Shown here one piece after another: positions 1 through 6,451 of a stretch of DNA of 8,676 bases. The stretch's first letter is position 1, and every line of letters begins with the position of its first letter. The translations under genes and the position numbers were made by a program. The stretch comes from Myxococcales bacterium (GTDB taxonomy: Bacteria > Myxococcota > Polyangia > Polyangiales > Polyangiaceae): assembly GCA_020430865.1 (NCBI GenBank), contig JAGQIY010001397.1:1-8676 (forward strand), written 5' to 3'. The notes below the pieces were generated by a model, which was given only the letters and a program-made list of their open reading frames with translations, ran no database searches and was not told where the DNA came from.

Positions 1-857
1 AAGCTGATGCGGTACGGATTGCGCACGCCCCAGTGGTAGACGTACTCGTGGCTGGGGTGGTTCCCCGGGGGCGCCGTCGGGTGATTCTCCACGTCGAAGC
101 GCAGGATGGCCCCGAGGGGTGTCGATGGATCCTGCCCGTTCTTGTACTGATCGTTGCCACCGCCACCGTCGCCGAATGCCGCGTAGAGGTAGCCGTCCGG
201 CCCGAACGCGAGATCACCGCCGTCATGGTTCGAGGCGGGTTGGTCGATGGTGTAGAGGCGCTTCTCCGTCGGATCGGCGACGTCCGGATCATTCTCCGAG
301 ATCTGATACTCCGCGACCACGGAGGTCAGCGGGCTGCCGGCTTCGGTGTAGCTCAAGTAGAAGCGCCGCTCGCCGCCCTGACCGAAGTTCGGGTGCAAGG
401 CCATGCCGAGGAGTCCGCCCTCACCGCTGGCGCTGACAGGTCCGGTGATGTCCAGCACCTCTGTGGGGTCGGCGCTGCCGTTCTTCACCAGCACTCGGCC
501 GTCTCTCTCGATGATGAACATTCGCGTCGCGTCCTGCGGATCGCCGATCATCTCCATCGGTCCGTTCAGGCCGCTGGCCACCTCGGTGAGGGTCACTGAA
601 GGCGGAGCATTGCCCGTGCAGGTGTTCATCACCATGCCTCCGGTTCCGCCATTGCCCGCGGAACCGGCTGAGCCGCCATTGCCGGCGGAACCGCCATTGC
701 CCGCGGAACCGGCTGAGCCGCCATTACCGGCGGAGCCCCCGTTCCCTGCGGAACCAGCAGAGCCGCCGCTGCCGCCACCCCCCGAGTCATCATCGCCACA
801 CGCCGCCACCAGCAGGGCCCCAAGCGATGCCGCTCCAATCATCAACCAAGCTCTCAT
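1..857 (-). CDS. PQQ-dependent sugar dehydrogenase-type lipoprotein (glucose/sorbosone dehydrogenase family), 3' end outside window
   Basis: This is the N-terminal 285 codons of a gene leaving the left edge. The ATG at 857-855 follows a clear GAGGAG ribosome binding site seven bases upstream. Residues 1-20 are a lipoprotein signal peptide with lipobox Val17-Ala-Ala-Cys20. Gly21-Asp-Asp-Asp follows, then a Gly/Ser/Ala/Asn linker at about 26-74. From about residue 88 the sequence matches the six-bladed beta-propeller soluble glucose dehydrogenase / sorbosone dehydrogenase / YliI family. The motifs are ERDGRVLV (117-124), GEGGLLGMALHPNF (145-158), NHDGGDLAFGPDGYLY (210-225, with the family's conserved His211) and WGVRNPYRIS (276-285). 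Known members oxidise aldose sugars using PQQ with calcium; the substrate here cannot be told. The protein is probably anchored in the outer membrane or periplasm. The second half of the propeller, including the C-terminal PQQ-contacting residues, is not visible. Family assignment is firm; enzymatic specificity is inference. Confidence 0.93.
   Translation of the reverse strand, partial: MRAWLMIGAASLGALLVAACGDDDSGGGGSGGSAGSAGNGGSAGNGGSAGSAGNGGSAGNGGSAGSAGNGGTGGMVMNTCTGNAPPSVTLTEVASGLNGPMEMIGDPQDATRMFIIERDGRVLVKNGSADPTEVLDITGPVSASGEGGLLGMALHPNFGQGGERRFYLSYTEAGSPLTSVVAEYQISENDPDVADPTEKRLYTIDQPASNHDGGDLAFGPDGYLYAAFGDGGGGNDQYKNGQDPSTPLGAILRFDVENHPTAPPGNHPSHEYVYHWGVRNPYRIS
646..780 (-). repeat. 45-bp tandem repeat encoding a 15-residue Gly-rich linker unit
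   Basis: Three consecutive 45-bp units lie at 646-690, 691-735 and 736-780. The first two differ at only two positions by eye; the third is clearly diverged. On the minus strand they encode alternating nine- and six-residue blocks (GGSAGSAGN and GGSAGN), forming the flexible linker between the lipidated cysteine and the propeller domain of the dehydrogenase. The unit length is a multiple of three, so copy-number change would keep the reading frame. Similar Gly/Ser/Ala/Asn linkers are common in myxobacterial surface lipoproteins. Confidence 0.9.
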
Positions 858-905
858 TTGCCTGCTCCTCATCAATACGCCAGCCGGCGCGTCCCCTAAG
901 CCGCG

Positions 906-947
906 GAACAGCTTGAGCGCTGTTCAGCGCCTCGGCAAGCGTTTGCC
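906..947. promoter_or_regulatory. Cluster of inverted repeats upstream of the dehydrogenase gene (candidate operator or leader hairpins)
   Basis: Three short inverted repeats are packed into 42 bp, starting about 49 bp upstream of the dehydrogenase ATG. GAACAGC-TTGAGC-GCTGTTC (906-925) has perfect 7-bp arms. GCGCTG-TT-CAGCGC (917-930) overlaps it and has perfect 6-bp arms. GGCAA-GCGT-TTGCC (934-947) has 5-bp arms. The overlapping pair could form alternative hairpins in an RNA or be a dyad for a repressor. The position suits control of the dehydrogenase, but no regulator is identified. Confidence 0.35.
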
Positions 948-1378
948 TTCGCAGCGCTGGTCGCTGCCACCGCCTGGAGTGAGCACCGACGCTGGCCTCG
1001 GGCTTGCCCGGCTGCTGGCGCCGCGCCGGTTCGTCGGCGCAAGCCCCCGGAGTCGGAGCCCGCCGTGGGCTCGAGCCACCGCCTCGTGGTGCTGGGTCGG
1101 TTTTTCACGACGGAAAACCCTCGCCGTCGTCGACGCGCAGGGTGACTCGACCTGGCGTCCGTTCGTTGCGGACGCCGACCCTCGGTGCTCCTCACCCCCG
1201 AACGCGAGTAGCGCTCGTCGAGGTGAGGCGGGTGCTCGGCGCCCGCGCAACGCTGAGCTGCCGCGCTGCCAGTGTTTCGTCTCCGCCGCGTTGATCTGCT
1301 CGGCGGGCACGGTGATCGTTGATTTGGCAGGCTGTTCTTCGACACCCAGCTCTGGTGTCCTGTCTCCGCAGTTCGCTG

Positions 1379-1415
1379 AAAAACTCGCCCGCCCCCCAGG
1401 GTGTGGGCGAGCGAG
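1379..1415 (-). terminator. Rho-independent terminator of bamA
   Basis: Read on the minus strand, an 11-bp GC-rich stem (arms 1405-1415 and 1384-1394, one G-U wobble) closes a 10-base loop and is followed directly by five T residues (complement of 1383-1379). It begins about 75 bases after the bamA stop codon. On the plus strand the stem is followed by only a weak T run, so termination is predicted mainly for bamA transcripts. Confidence 0.8.
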
Positions 1416-1469
1416 TTCTTCGCCATCGCGCCGCTCTTGAGACGAGGCAACGCTGTGTCGACTTGTTCA

Positions 1470-1486
1470 GCGAATCATAGATTCGC
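1470..1486 (-). other. Perfect 7-bp hairpin just after the bamA stop
   Basis: GCGAATC-ATA-GATTCGC is a perfect stem-loop whose arm begins four bases after the bamA stop codon. No T tract follows on either strand, so it is not itself an intrinsic terminator. It could stabilise the 3' end of the transcript or help fold the 3' region together with the terminator at 1379-1415. Function is inference. Confidence 0.5.
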
Positions 1487-1490
1487 CTCA

Positions 1491-4037
1491 CTAGAAGAAG
1501 TTGCCGATGGTGAACTCGAACACACTGGTCTCTTCGTAGGGCAGGGGCTTGAAGGGGAAGCCCCACTCGAAGCGCAGCGGACCCAGTGGAGAGAACCAGC
1601 GCACGCCGAAGCCATACGAGGTACGGAGCGTGAGCAGGCTGTCGAGCCCGTCGAAGCAAGGACTGATTTCCTTGTATGGCACGCCTGCGCCCGCCGCCTT
1701 GCAGTAGATGTCCTCGAGGTTCCAGGCGTTGCCGGCGTCCGTGAAGAGGACGCCTCGGATCCCGACGCTGTCGATGATTGGGAACTCGAGCTCAAGGTTC
1801 TGAACGTACTGCAGGTTGCCGCCGATGGCCGCGCCGATGGAGAAGGGGCGACCGTTCGGGTCGGTGGTCGTGTAGAGCGGTAGCCGTGGCCCTACCGTGC
1901 GGAAACGGAAGCCGCGCAGGTCGAGGATACCGCCCAAGAAGAAGCGGGTGAAGATCGGCACGCCTTCTCCCGAGGGGCTGGTGACGTGACCGAGTTCCTG
2001 ATTGAGCTTGAGCACCAAACCGCCGCCGAGGGGGTAGTAGTAGCGCCCGGTCAGGGTGTGCTTGAGGAACTCGTTGTCCGAGGCCAGCGTGCTCGTGGCG
2101 AGCTCCGTGGACCCCCTGAGATACACGCCCTTCGTCGGGAAGAGGCGGTTGTCACGGCTGTCGTAGGTCAGCGCTGGCTTGATGCTGGAGGTGACCCCGT
2201 CGTTGAACAGGTTCGCGAGCGGCAGCCTCGTGAACACGCTCACGGCGTTGGACGTGCCGAGGAAGGTGTTCGTCGTCTGCGTGGTGATCTCGTCGAGCTC
2301 CAGGGTGTAGGTCAGCGACGCGCGGAGCTCCGGCTCCACCAGGGGGTAGCCGAAGGTGAGGCTTCCGCCGCGACTCCGCTGGGAGAAGTCGTTGTAGATG
2401 CGGAGCTGATCGAAGAGATCGACGCTGGTCGAGAAGTCGCTGTCCAGGAAGTAAGGCTCGAAGAAGCGGATGTTGACCAGCTGGCGGACTCCGCTGAGCT
2501 GAGCCTGCAGCGAGAGGCTCTGGCCGCGGCCGAACAGGTTCGCCTGCTGGACCTGCGCCGTGGCGATGAAGTTCTCGATGCTGGAGAAGCCAGCCCCGAC
2601 CTGGAAGGTGCCCGTCGGACGCTCGGTGACCTCGACGTAGACGTTCATCTTGTCGGGCGCCGAGCCTTGCTCGGTGGAGATGTCGACGCGCTCGAAATAG
2701 CCCAGCGCGGTGATGCGCAGACGGCTCTCCTCGAGGTTCGTCTCGTGGAAGAGCTCGCCCTCCGCGACCTCCATTTCCCGACGGATCACCTTGTCACGGG
2801 TCTTGCTGTTGCCGCGCACCTCGATGCGCTCGAAGTGCACCAGCGGGCCACGCACCACCGGAACCACGATGTCGACCAGGTGATCCTTCTCGTTCAGGTT
2901 CGTCTGCGGGTTGGCCTCGACGTTCGCGTAGCCGTGGTCGCGGTACAGCGTTCGGACCGCCTGCAGGTCCTCCAGCAACTCGGCGCGGTTGAAGTAGTCG
3001 CCAGGCTTGGCTCGCACGAGGTTGCGCAGGTTGCGGCGTCCGCCGATGGGCTCCACCTCCTTGCCGTCCTCGCCTCGCTCGTAGACGCGGAGCTGGCGAA
3101 TGCGGAATCGCGGACCCTCGTTGATGGTGACGCTGACCTCGATGCCACTGCGATCCGGGGTCAGCATCACGCGCGGCGTGTTCACGCTCACCGCGAGGAA
3201 GCCGCGATCGTAGTAGAGCGCGCTGATCAGCGCCATGTCGCGCTCGAATGCGTCCTGACGGAAGGGGCCGCCGGAGCCAAACGCGAAGAAGCCGGCGTTC
3301 CCAGTGAACATCGCTGCGCGCAGCTCCGACTCCGGGATGCTGTCGTTGCCGATGAAGGTCACGCGCTTGACCGTGACCTGGCCGTGCTCCTTGATGGTGA
3401 ACTTGACGATCACCTCGTTGTTCTTCTGCGGGACGACCTCACTCTTTGCTTCCGCGAGGAAGTATCCCTGCTCCGCGTACATGTCGCGGATCTTCTGGAT
3501 GCTGCGGCGCACGGCGGGGTAGCTGAGGACGCTGCCGGCCTTGACCTCGAGCGCCTCGCTCAGATCGTCCGTGTCGATCTCCGAGTTGCCTTCGAACTCC
3601 ACGGAGGCGACCGACGGGCGTTCGCGGACCAGGAAGCGCAGGACGACGCCTGCGTCTTCCATCTCGAGGTCGACCTCGACGTCGTCGAAGAACCCGGATT
3701 GCCACAGCTCCCGAACGTCTTGGCTCAGCGTTTCGGGGCTGAAGTTGCTGCCCACCCGCGAGCGCAGGTAGCTGATGATATCGTCCTTGGTGATGCGTCG
3801 GTTGCCCGCCACGTCGACGCGGGCGATGGGCAAGCCGCGCGCCTTCTCCGCTTCGGAGCGCGGCAGCTCGGCCTCGCCCCCTTGCGCCGCTGCTGCTGGC
3901 ACCTGGGCTCGCAGCCCTGGGCTCGCCAGCAACACGCCAACCGCGAAGCCGGCCGCCCCGAGTCGGAGCAAGGAGCGAGGTCCGCCAAGCCAAGACAGCA
4001 GCACGCGGGCGGCTGCATAGATGGGGTGCATGTTCAC
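1491..4037 (-). CDS. bamA: Outer membrane protein assembly factor BamA (Omp85 family)
   Basis: This is a complete 848-residue protein, slightly longer than E. coli BamA (about 810). It is the core of the BAM complex, which folds and inserts beta-barrel proteins in the outer membrane. A signal peptide with a long n-region ends near Ala44 (LRA|Q). Five POTRA domains follow at about 70-141, 142-218, 221-311, 312-397 and 399-473, each with the usual strand-helix-helix-strand pattern. The barrel runs from about 476 to 848. It contains the loop-6 signature as LRGF (707-710; commonly VRGF) and ends in NFF with the terminal aromatic used for barrel recognition. The only two cysteines, Cys779 and Cys794, sit in predicted extracellular loop 7. 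The start at 4037 is a GTG; an ATG two codons later (4031) is equally possible, and the ribosome binding site is weak (GGAA ten bases before the GTG). The gene is alone: no skp, lpxD or rseP beside it, and it has its own terminator. Confidence 0.95.
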   Translation of the reverse strand: MNMHPIYAAARVLLSWLGGPRSLLRLGAAGFAVGVLLASPGLRAQVPAAAAQGGEAELPRSEAEKARGLPIARVDVAGNRRITKDDIISYLRSRVGSNFSPETLSQDVRELWQSGFFDDVEVDLEMEDAGVVLRFLVRERPSVASVEFEGNSEIDTDDLSEALEVKAGSVLSYPAVRRSIQKIRDMYAEQGYFLAEAKSEVVPQKNNEVIVKFTIKEHGQVTVKRVTFIGNDSIPESELRAAMFTGNAGFFAFGSGGPFRQDAFERDMALISALYYDRGFLAVSVNTPRVMLTPDRSGIEVSVTINEGPRFRIRQLRVYERGEDGKEVEPIGGRRNLRNLVRAKPGDYFNRAELLEDLQAVRTLYRDHGYANVEANPQTNLNEKDHLVDIVVPVVRGPLVHFERIEVRGNSKTRDKVIRREMEVAEGELFHETNLEESRLRITALGYFERVDISTEQGSAPDKMNVYVEVTERPTGTFQVGAGFSSIENFIATAQVQQANLFGRGQSLSLQAQLSGVRQLVNIRFFEPYFLDSDFSTSVDLFDQLRIYNDFSQRSRGGSLTFGYPLVEPELRASLTYTLELDEITTQTTNTFLGTSNAVSVFTRLPLANLFNDGVTSSIKPALTYDSRDNRLFPTKGVYLRGSTELATSTLASDNEFLKHTLTGRYYYPLGGGLVLKLNQELGHVTSPSGEGVPIFTRFFLGGILDLRGFRFRTVGPRLPLYTTTDPNGRPFSIGAAIGGNLQYVQNLELEFPIIDSVGIRGVLFTDAGNAWNLEDIYCKAAGAGVPYKEISPCFDGLDSLLTLRTSYGFGVRWFSPLGPLRFEWGFPFKPLPYEETSVFEFTIGNFF

Positions 4038-4108
4038 GCGGCTTGGGTTCCGACTCGGTTAAGGAAAACCTTGAAGCTGCTCGAGCGACTCGATGGGGCC
4101 CGAGCTAG

Positions 4109-4123
4109 GGTGCCAAGGGCACC
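4109..4123. promoter_or_regulatory. Perfect palindrome upstream of bamA
   Basis: GGTGCC-AAG-GGCACC has perfect 6-bp arms and a 3-base spacer. It lies about 72 bp upstream of the bamA start, between the divergent bamA and Cys-rich lipoprotein genes. It is followed on the plus strand by AAAAGG. It could be an operator for either gene or a hairpin in the bamA leader. No recognised consensus promoter could be matched around it. Confidence 0.35.
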
Positions 4124-4168
4124 AAAAGGGTTGAATCTGCGGTCCGGCGGGACACTCTCACTGGAACC

Positions 4169-4197
4169 TCTCGCGTGGCGCTGAGCGCCTCCCGAGA
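4169..4197. other. Two-part hairpin in the bamA / lipoprotein divergent region
   Basis: An outer stem TCTCG/CGAGA (4169-4173 with 4193-4197) and an inner stem GGCGC/GCGCC (4177-4181 with 4185-4189) are separated by a symmetric 3x3 internal loop and closed by a TGA loop, ten base pairs in total. No T run follows. It may be an RNA leader structure of the plus-strand gene or a protein-binding dyad. Confidence 0.35.
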
Positions 4198-4205
4198 AGC
4201 GGTGC

Positions 4206-4250
4206 GCCTGCGTAGCTCAGAGCGGCCATGGTCTCAAGGTTCGAATGATG
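4206..4250 (+). pseudogene. tRNA-like relic lacking the anticodon arm
   Basis: GTAGCTCAG (4212-4220) matches the canonical tRNA segment from the last acceptor base through U8-A9 and the D-stem. The next bases keep D-loop invariants in register: A14 (4219), G15 (4220), G18-G19 (4224-4225) and A21 (4228). GGTTCGAAT (4238-4246) matches the T-arm with T54, T55, C56, G57 and A58. The distance from position 8 to position 54 is 27 bases instead of about 46, so roughly an anticodon arm is missing. The 3' half of the D-stem, the T-stem and the acceptor pairing (GCCTGCG against the 3' flank) do not pair. It cannot be a functional tRNA. It is either a decayed, internally deleted tRNA gene or chance similarity. 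Confidence 0.25.
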
Positions 4251-4997
4251 GGAAAGCTGGGGATGATCGGGCGTTTGGGGTCGGCTCGACGTTCGCTTCC
4301 GCAGGTCTGGGCCTGGGGGAGGGAAGCGCGAGCCGCTGCCCGTCGAAGCAACAGCGGGTTGGGGTGCGTCGAAGCCCCGAAAATTCGTCCGAGTGAGCGC
4401 AGATCACCCTGCTGGGTAGGCCTTGCTCTGGCTCTCGGGCTCGCGTCGACTGGGTGTCGCTGTGAGCCTGAGCCTCCGGCCGAGGTGAGCAGCGAGGACT
4501 GCTTTCAGGTCTGCGCATCGAGCGCTGGGTGCCCCGCGAACGACCAGCGAGAGTGTGCGGCGCGCTGCCGACGGCTTGCGGAGCAAGGCCGCGTCTCCCG
4601 CGCGAACCTGGAGGTCCAGCGCCTGCTCGGCTGCGCCCGAGAGCACGCCTGCTCGAACGTCTTCGGGGAGCAGCCGAGCGCGTGCGGCTCCGAGCTACGG
4701 GCCTTGGAGAGGCGACTCGCGAGTTGTCAGCCCGGAAGCGTGCGTTCTCGCGGCGTCGATGGGGGAAGCCTGGTCGCGGAGAGCCTGGGATGTCTGGAGC
4801 TGCGTGACTGCACTCCCACTCGCGACGCAGGAGCGCTTGGTGGGCCATGCGAGGCGCCGTCGACGTGCAACGCGGTCTGTTGCTCGGCATGTGGGGGGGA
4901 GCGGACGCTTCGAGTGCAAGCGTGCGTCCATGGTCGCTGCGCTTCGGAGCAGAGCGCGTGCTCCATGCTGGCTGACTCGGAACGTTGCCGTGAGTGA
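4245..4997 (+). CDS. Cysteine-rich lipoprotein of unknown function
   Basis: From the ATG at 4245 the protein is 250 residues. A hydrophobic segment (about 57-69, WVGLALALGLAST) ends in a lipobox-like Ser-Thr-Gly-Cys71, so the mature protein would be a lipidated 180-residue chain. That chain contains 22 cysteines. Patterns include C-x3-C-x5-C-x7-C-x3-C at 86-108 and a dense C-x5-C-x3-CC-x2-C cluster at 202-216, suggesting small disulfide-knotted units like those of many myxobacterial secreted proteins. No named domain is recognised. The start is uncertain: 4245 has AAGG five bases upstream but gives a 70-residue Arg-rich leader, too long for an ordinary lipoprotein signal. ATG at 4263 or TTG at 4359 (32 residues before the cysteine) are alternatives; the TTG gives the most natural signal peptide. 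The gene diverges from bamA and converges on the sigma-54 activator with a 26-bp gap. Confidence 0.7.
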   Translation: MMGKLGMIGRLGSARRSLPQVWAWGREARAAARRSNSGLGCVEAPKIRPSERRSPCWVGLALALGLASTGCRCEPEPPAEVSSEDCFQVCASSAGCPANDQRECAARCRRLAEQGRVSRANLEVQRLLGCAREHACSNVFGEQPSACGSELRALERRLASCQPGSVRSRGVDGGSLVAESLGCLELRDCTPTRDAGALGGPCEAPSTCNAVCCSACGGERTLRVQACVHGRCASEQSACSMLADSERCRE

Positions 4998-5005
4998 GCC
5001 CCCGG

Positions 5006-5023
5006 GTGGCGCGGTCCCGCCGC
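5006..5023. other. Hairpin filling the gap between two convergent genes
   Basis: GTGGCG-CGGTCC-CGCCGC forms a 6-bp stem with one G-U pair. It occupies almost exactly the space between the stop of the Cys-rich lipoprotein (4997) and the stop of the FHA activator (5024). No T tract follows on either strand, so at best it is a weak bidirectional barrier. Confidence 0.3.
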
Positions 5024-6451
5024 TCAGCCGCGGTAGTCGTCGACCTCGATGTTGTAGCGCTTCATCCAGCGATGGATCTGCATCCGCGCCTTGCCCAGCT
5101 CACGGCCGACTGCGGCTATGTTTCCGGAGTGGGCGCGCAGCAGTTCACGCAGCTGCTGTTCGTCTGGCACCGTGTTGCGAGAGTTCGGCGTGGCGGAGAC
5201 GCGGTCGAAGTGACCCGAAGGTCCAGACTCCGCGCTGACGCGGTCGACGCTGCGACGATTGCCGTACTCCTGCATGGCCTCCCCGACCTGAGGCGGGAGA
5301 TGCTCGCCGTCCAGGCGGTTGCCCTCGACCAGCGCTACGCAGCGCTTCACCGCCGCCTCGAGTTCACGGACGTTGTAGGGCCAGTCGTAGTGCAGCATGC
5401 CCAGCATGAACTGGAAGGACGGGAGCAGTTCGGGTCTGCCGTGGCGCTGCAAGAACGCCTGCAGCAGCATGAACACGTCCTCCTTGCGGTCTCGCAGCGG
5501 GGGCAGGCGTAGCTGATACTCGTTGAGGCGAGCGAAGAGATCCTCGCGGAAATTTCCGTCGCGTTGCAGGCGCCACAGATCCCGGTGGGTCGCGCAAACG
5601 ATGCGCACGTCCACGGGCTCCGGAGCGGTGGCTCCGAGCGGAAACACTTCCTTCGACTGTAGGACCCGGAGCAGCTTTGCCTGCGCCTCGAGCGGCATGT
5701 CGCCGATCTCGTCGAGCAGGAGCGTGCCGTTGTGCGCCATCTGCACCAGCCCGGGCTTGTTCTGCTGCGCGCCGCTGAAGGCGCCTCGCTTGTAGCCGAA
5801 CAGCTCACTCTCCAGGAGCTGGCCTGGGATCGCCGCGCAGTTGACGGCGCAGAACGTGCCGCGACGACCGCTGAAGCGATGTAGCTCTCGCGCCACCACC
5901 TCCTTGCCGGTGCCGCTCTCTCCCAGGAGCATGACGCTCAAGGTGCTGGGTGCGATGCGCTCGACGTCGGACGCGATGCGGTCCATCTGGTAGCCCCCGA
6001 CCAGCTGGGAAGCTTCGCGGCACTTTCGCTCCGCGCCTCCACACATGCGCCCGGAGAGTTGGTAGCCAGCGTACAGCTCCGCGTGCTTGTCGACGTACTT
6101 GAGCAGGACGTCACCGACGCGCACCTCTTGACCCGGCTCCAGCAGACTTTCATGGACTCTCTGTCCGTCGACCAGCGTGCCGTTGCGCGAGCCCAGGTCA
6201 CGGAGCAGCCACTGCGAGCCCTCCCAGCGTATTTCCGCGTGGCGTCGCGATACGGACTGAACCGGGATACACAGGTCCGAGCTCTCGTCACGCCCTATCA
6301 CCGTCGGGCTCTGGCTCAGCGCCCAGCCACCGGGCAGACTCGTGTGCTCGTCGGCGTAGAGCAACACCAGGCCAGAGCGGGGCCCCATGCCTCCCTGCGG
6401 GGAGGACGGGGCTCCGAACTGCTGCATTGCTCCGGTCGTCGTGTCGCTCAT
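5024..6451 (-). CDS. FHA-domain sigma-54-dependent transcriptional activator (bacterial enhancer-binding protein)
   Basis: Using the ATG at 6451 the protein has 475 residues. An N-terminal FHA domain (about 28-120) shows the phosphothreonine-binding hallmarks GR (53-54), SRRH (68-71) and GSRNGT (87-92). A sigma-54-interacting AAA+ domain follows: Walker A GESGTGKE (177-184), loop 1 GAFSGA (223-228), Walker B LLLDEIGD (244-251), the FREDLFARLN arginine-finger region (301-310) and sensor II around NVRELE (360-365). A Fis-type helix-turn-helix closes the protein (about 434-466). Proteins of this class hydrolyse ATP to open sigma-54 promoters; an FHA input implies control by Ser/Thr kinase phosphorylation rather than a two-component receiver. 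Loop 1 carries Ser instead of the usual Thr, a conservative change. The frame stays open upstream, with GTG at 6517 and TTG at 6649. The added residues are Pro-rich and low-complexity and no start has a strong ribosome binding site, so the N-terminus is uncertain. Its target promoters are not identifiable here. Confidence 0.93.
   Translation of the reverse strand: MSDTTTGAMQQFGAPSSPQGGMGPRSGLVLLYADEHTSLPGGWALSQSPTVIGRDESSDLCIPVQSVSRRHAEIRWEGSQWLLRDLGSRNGTLVDGQRVHESLLEPGQEVRVGDVLLKYVDKHAELYAGYQLSGRMCGGAERKCREASQLVGGYQMDRIASDVERIAPSTLSVMLLGESGTGKEVVARELHRFSGRRGTFCAVNCAAIPGQLLESELFGYKRGAFSGAQQNKPGLVQMAHNGTLLLDEIGDMPLEAQAKLLRVLQSKEVFPLGATAPEPVDVRIVCATHRDLWRLQRDGNFREDLFARLNEYQLRLPPLRDRKEDVFMLLQAFLQRHGRPELLPSFQFMLGMLHYDWPYNVRELEAAVKRCVALVEGNRLDGEHLPPQVGEAMQEYGNRRSVDRVSAESGPSGHFDRVSATPNSRNTVPDEQQLRELLRAHSGNIAAVGRELGKARMQIHRWMKRYNIEVDDYRG

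Larger units (their letters stand above)
858..1490. other. Long intergenic region without a convincing gene
   Basis: About 630 bp separate the bamA stop from the dehydrogenase start. Open frames exist on both strands, but their translations are Arg/Ser/Pro/Ala-rich with no recognisable domain, no good ribosome binding site and mutual overlap, as expected of GC-rich non-coding DNA. What can be seen: the bamA 3' hairpin and terminator at the right end, a cluster of inverted repeats at 906-947 near the dehydrogenase start, and weak GC-rich hairpins in the middle, such as 1228-1246 (8-bp arms with one G-U pair, loop TCG). The dehydrogenase promoter presumably lies here, but no clear -35/-10 pair is visible. 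Confidence 0.6.

Noticed and set aside
1095..1130. ACGACGG / CCGTCGT hairpin near a T5 run
   Set aside because: The T run lies before the stem on the plus strand, and on the minus strand the stem is followed by A residues, so it is not a terminator.
403..1440. A 345-codon plus-strand frame across the dehydrogenase start and the spacer
   Set aside because: Its Pro/Ala/Glu part is simply the complement of the Gly-linker repeat, and the rest is Arg/Ser-rich with no recognisable domain.
896..1450. A 184-codon minus-strand frame in the spacer
   Set aside because: It starts downstream of the bamA stop, runs through the bamA terminator, has no good ribosome binding site and reads as random GC-rich translation.
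4105..4125. Possible sigma-54 promoter upstream of bamA (TTGGCACCC on the minus strand)
   Set aside because: The -24 GG is present, but ten bases later there is CG rather than the required GC.
1986..4184. A 732-codon open frame antisense to bamA
   Set aside because: It is the mirror of bamA codon bias in GC-rich DNA: the translation is Leu/Val/Arg/Asp/Glu-rich with no domain, while the opposite strand gives a full BamA.
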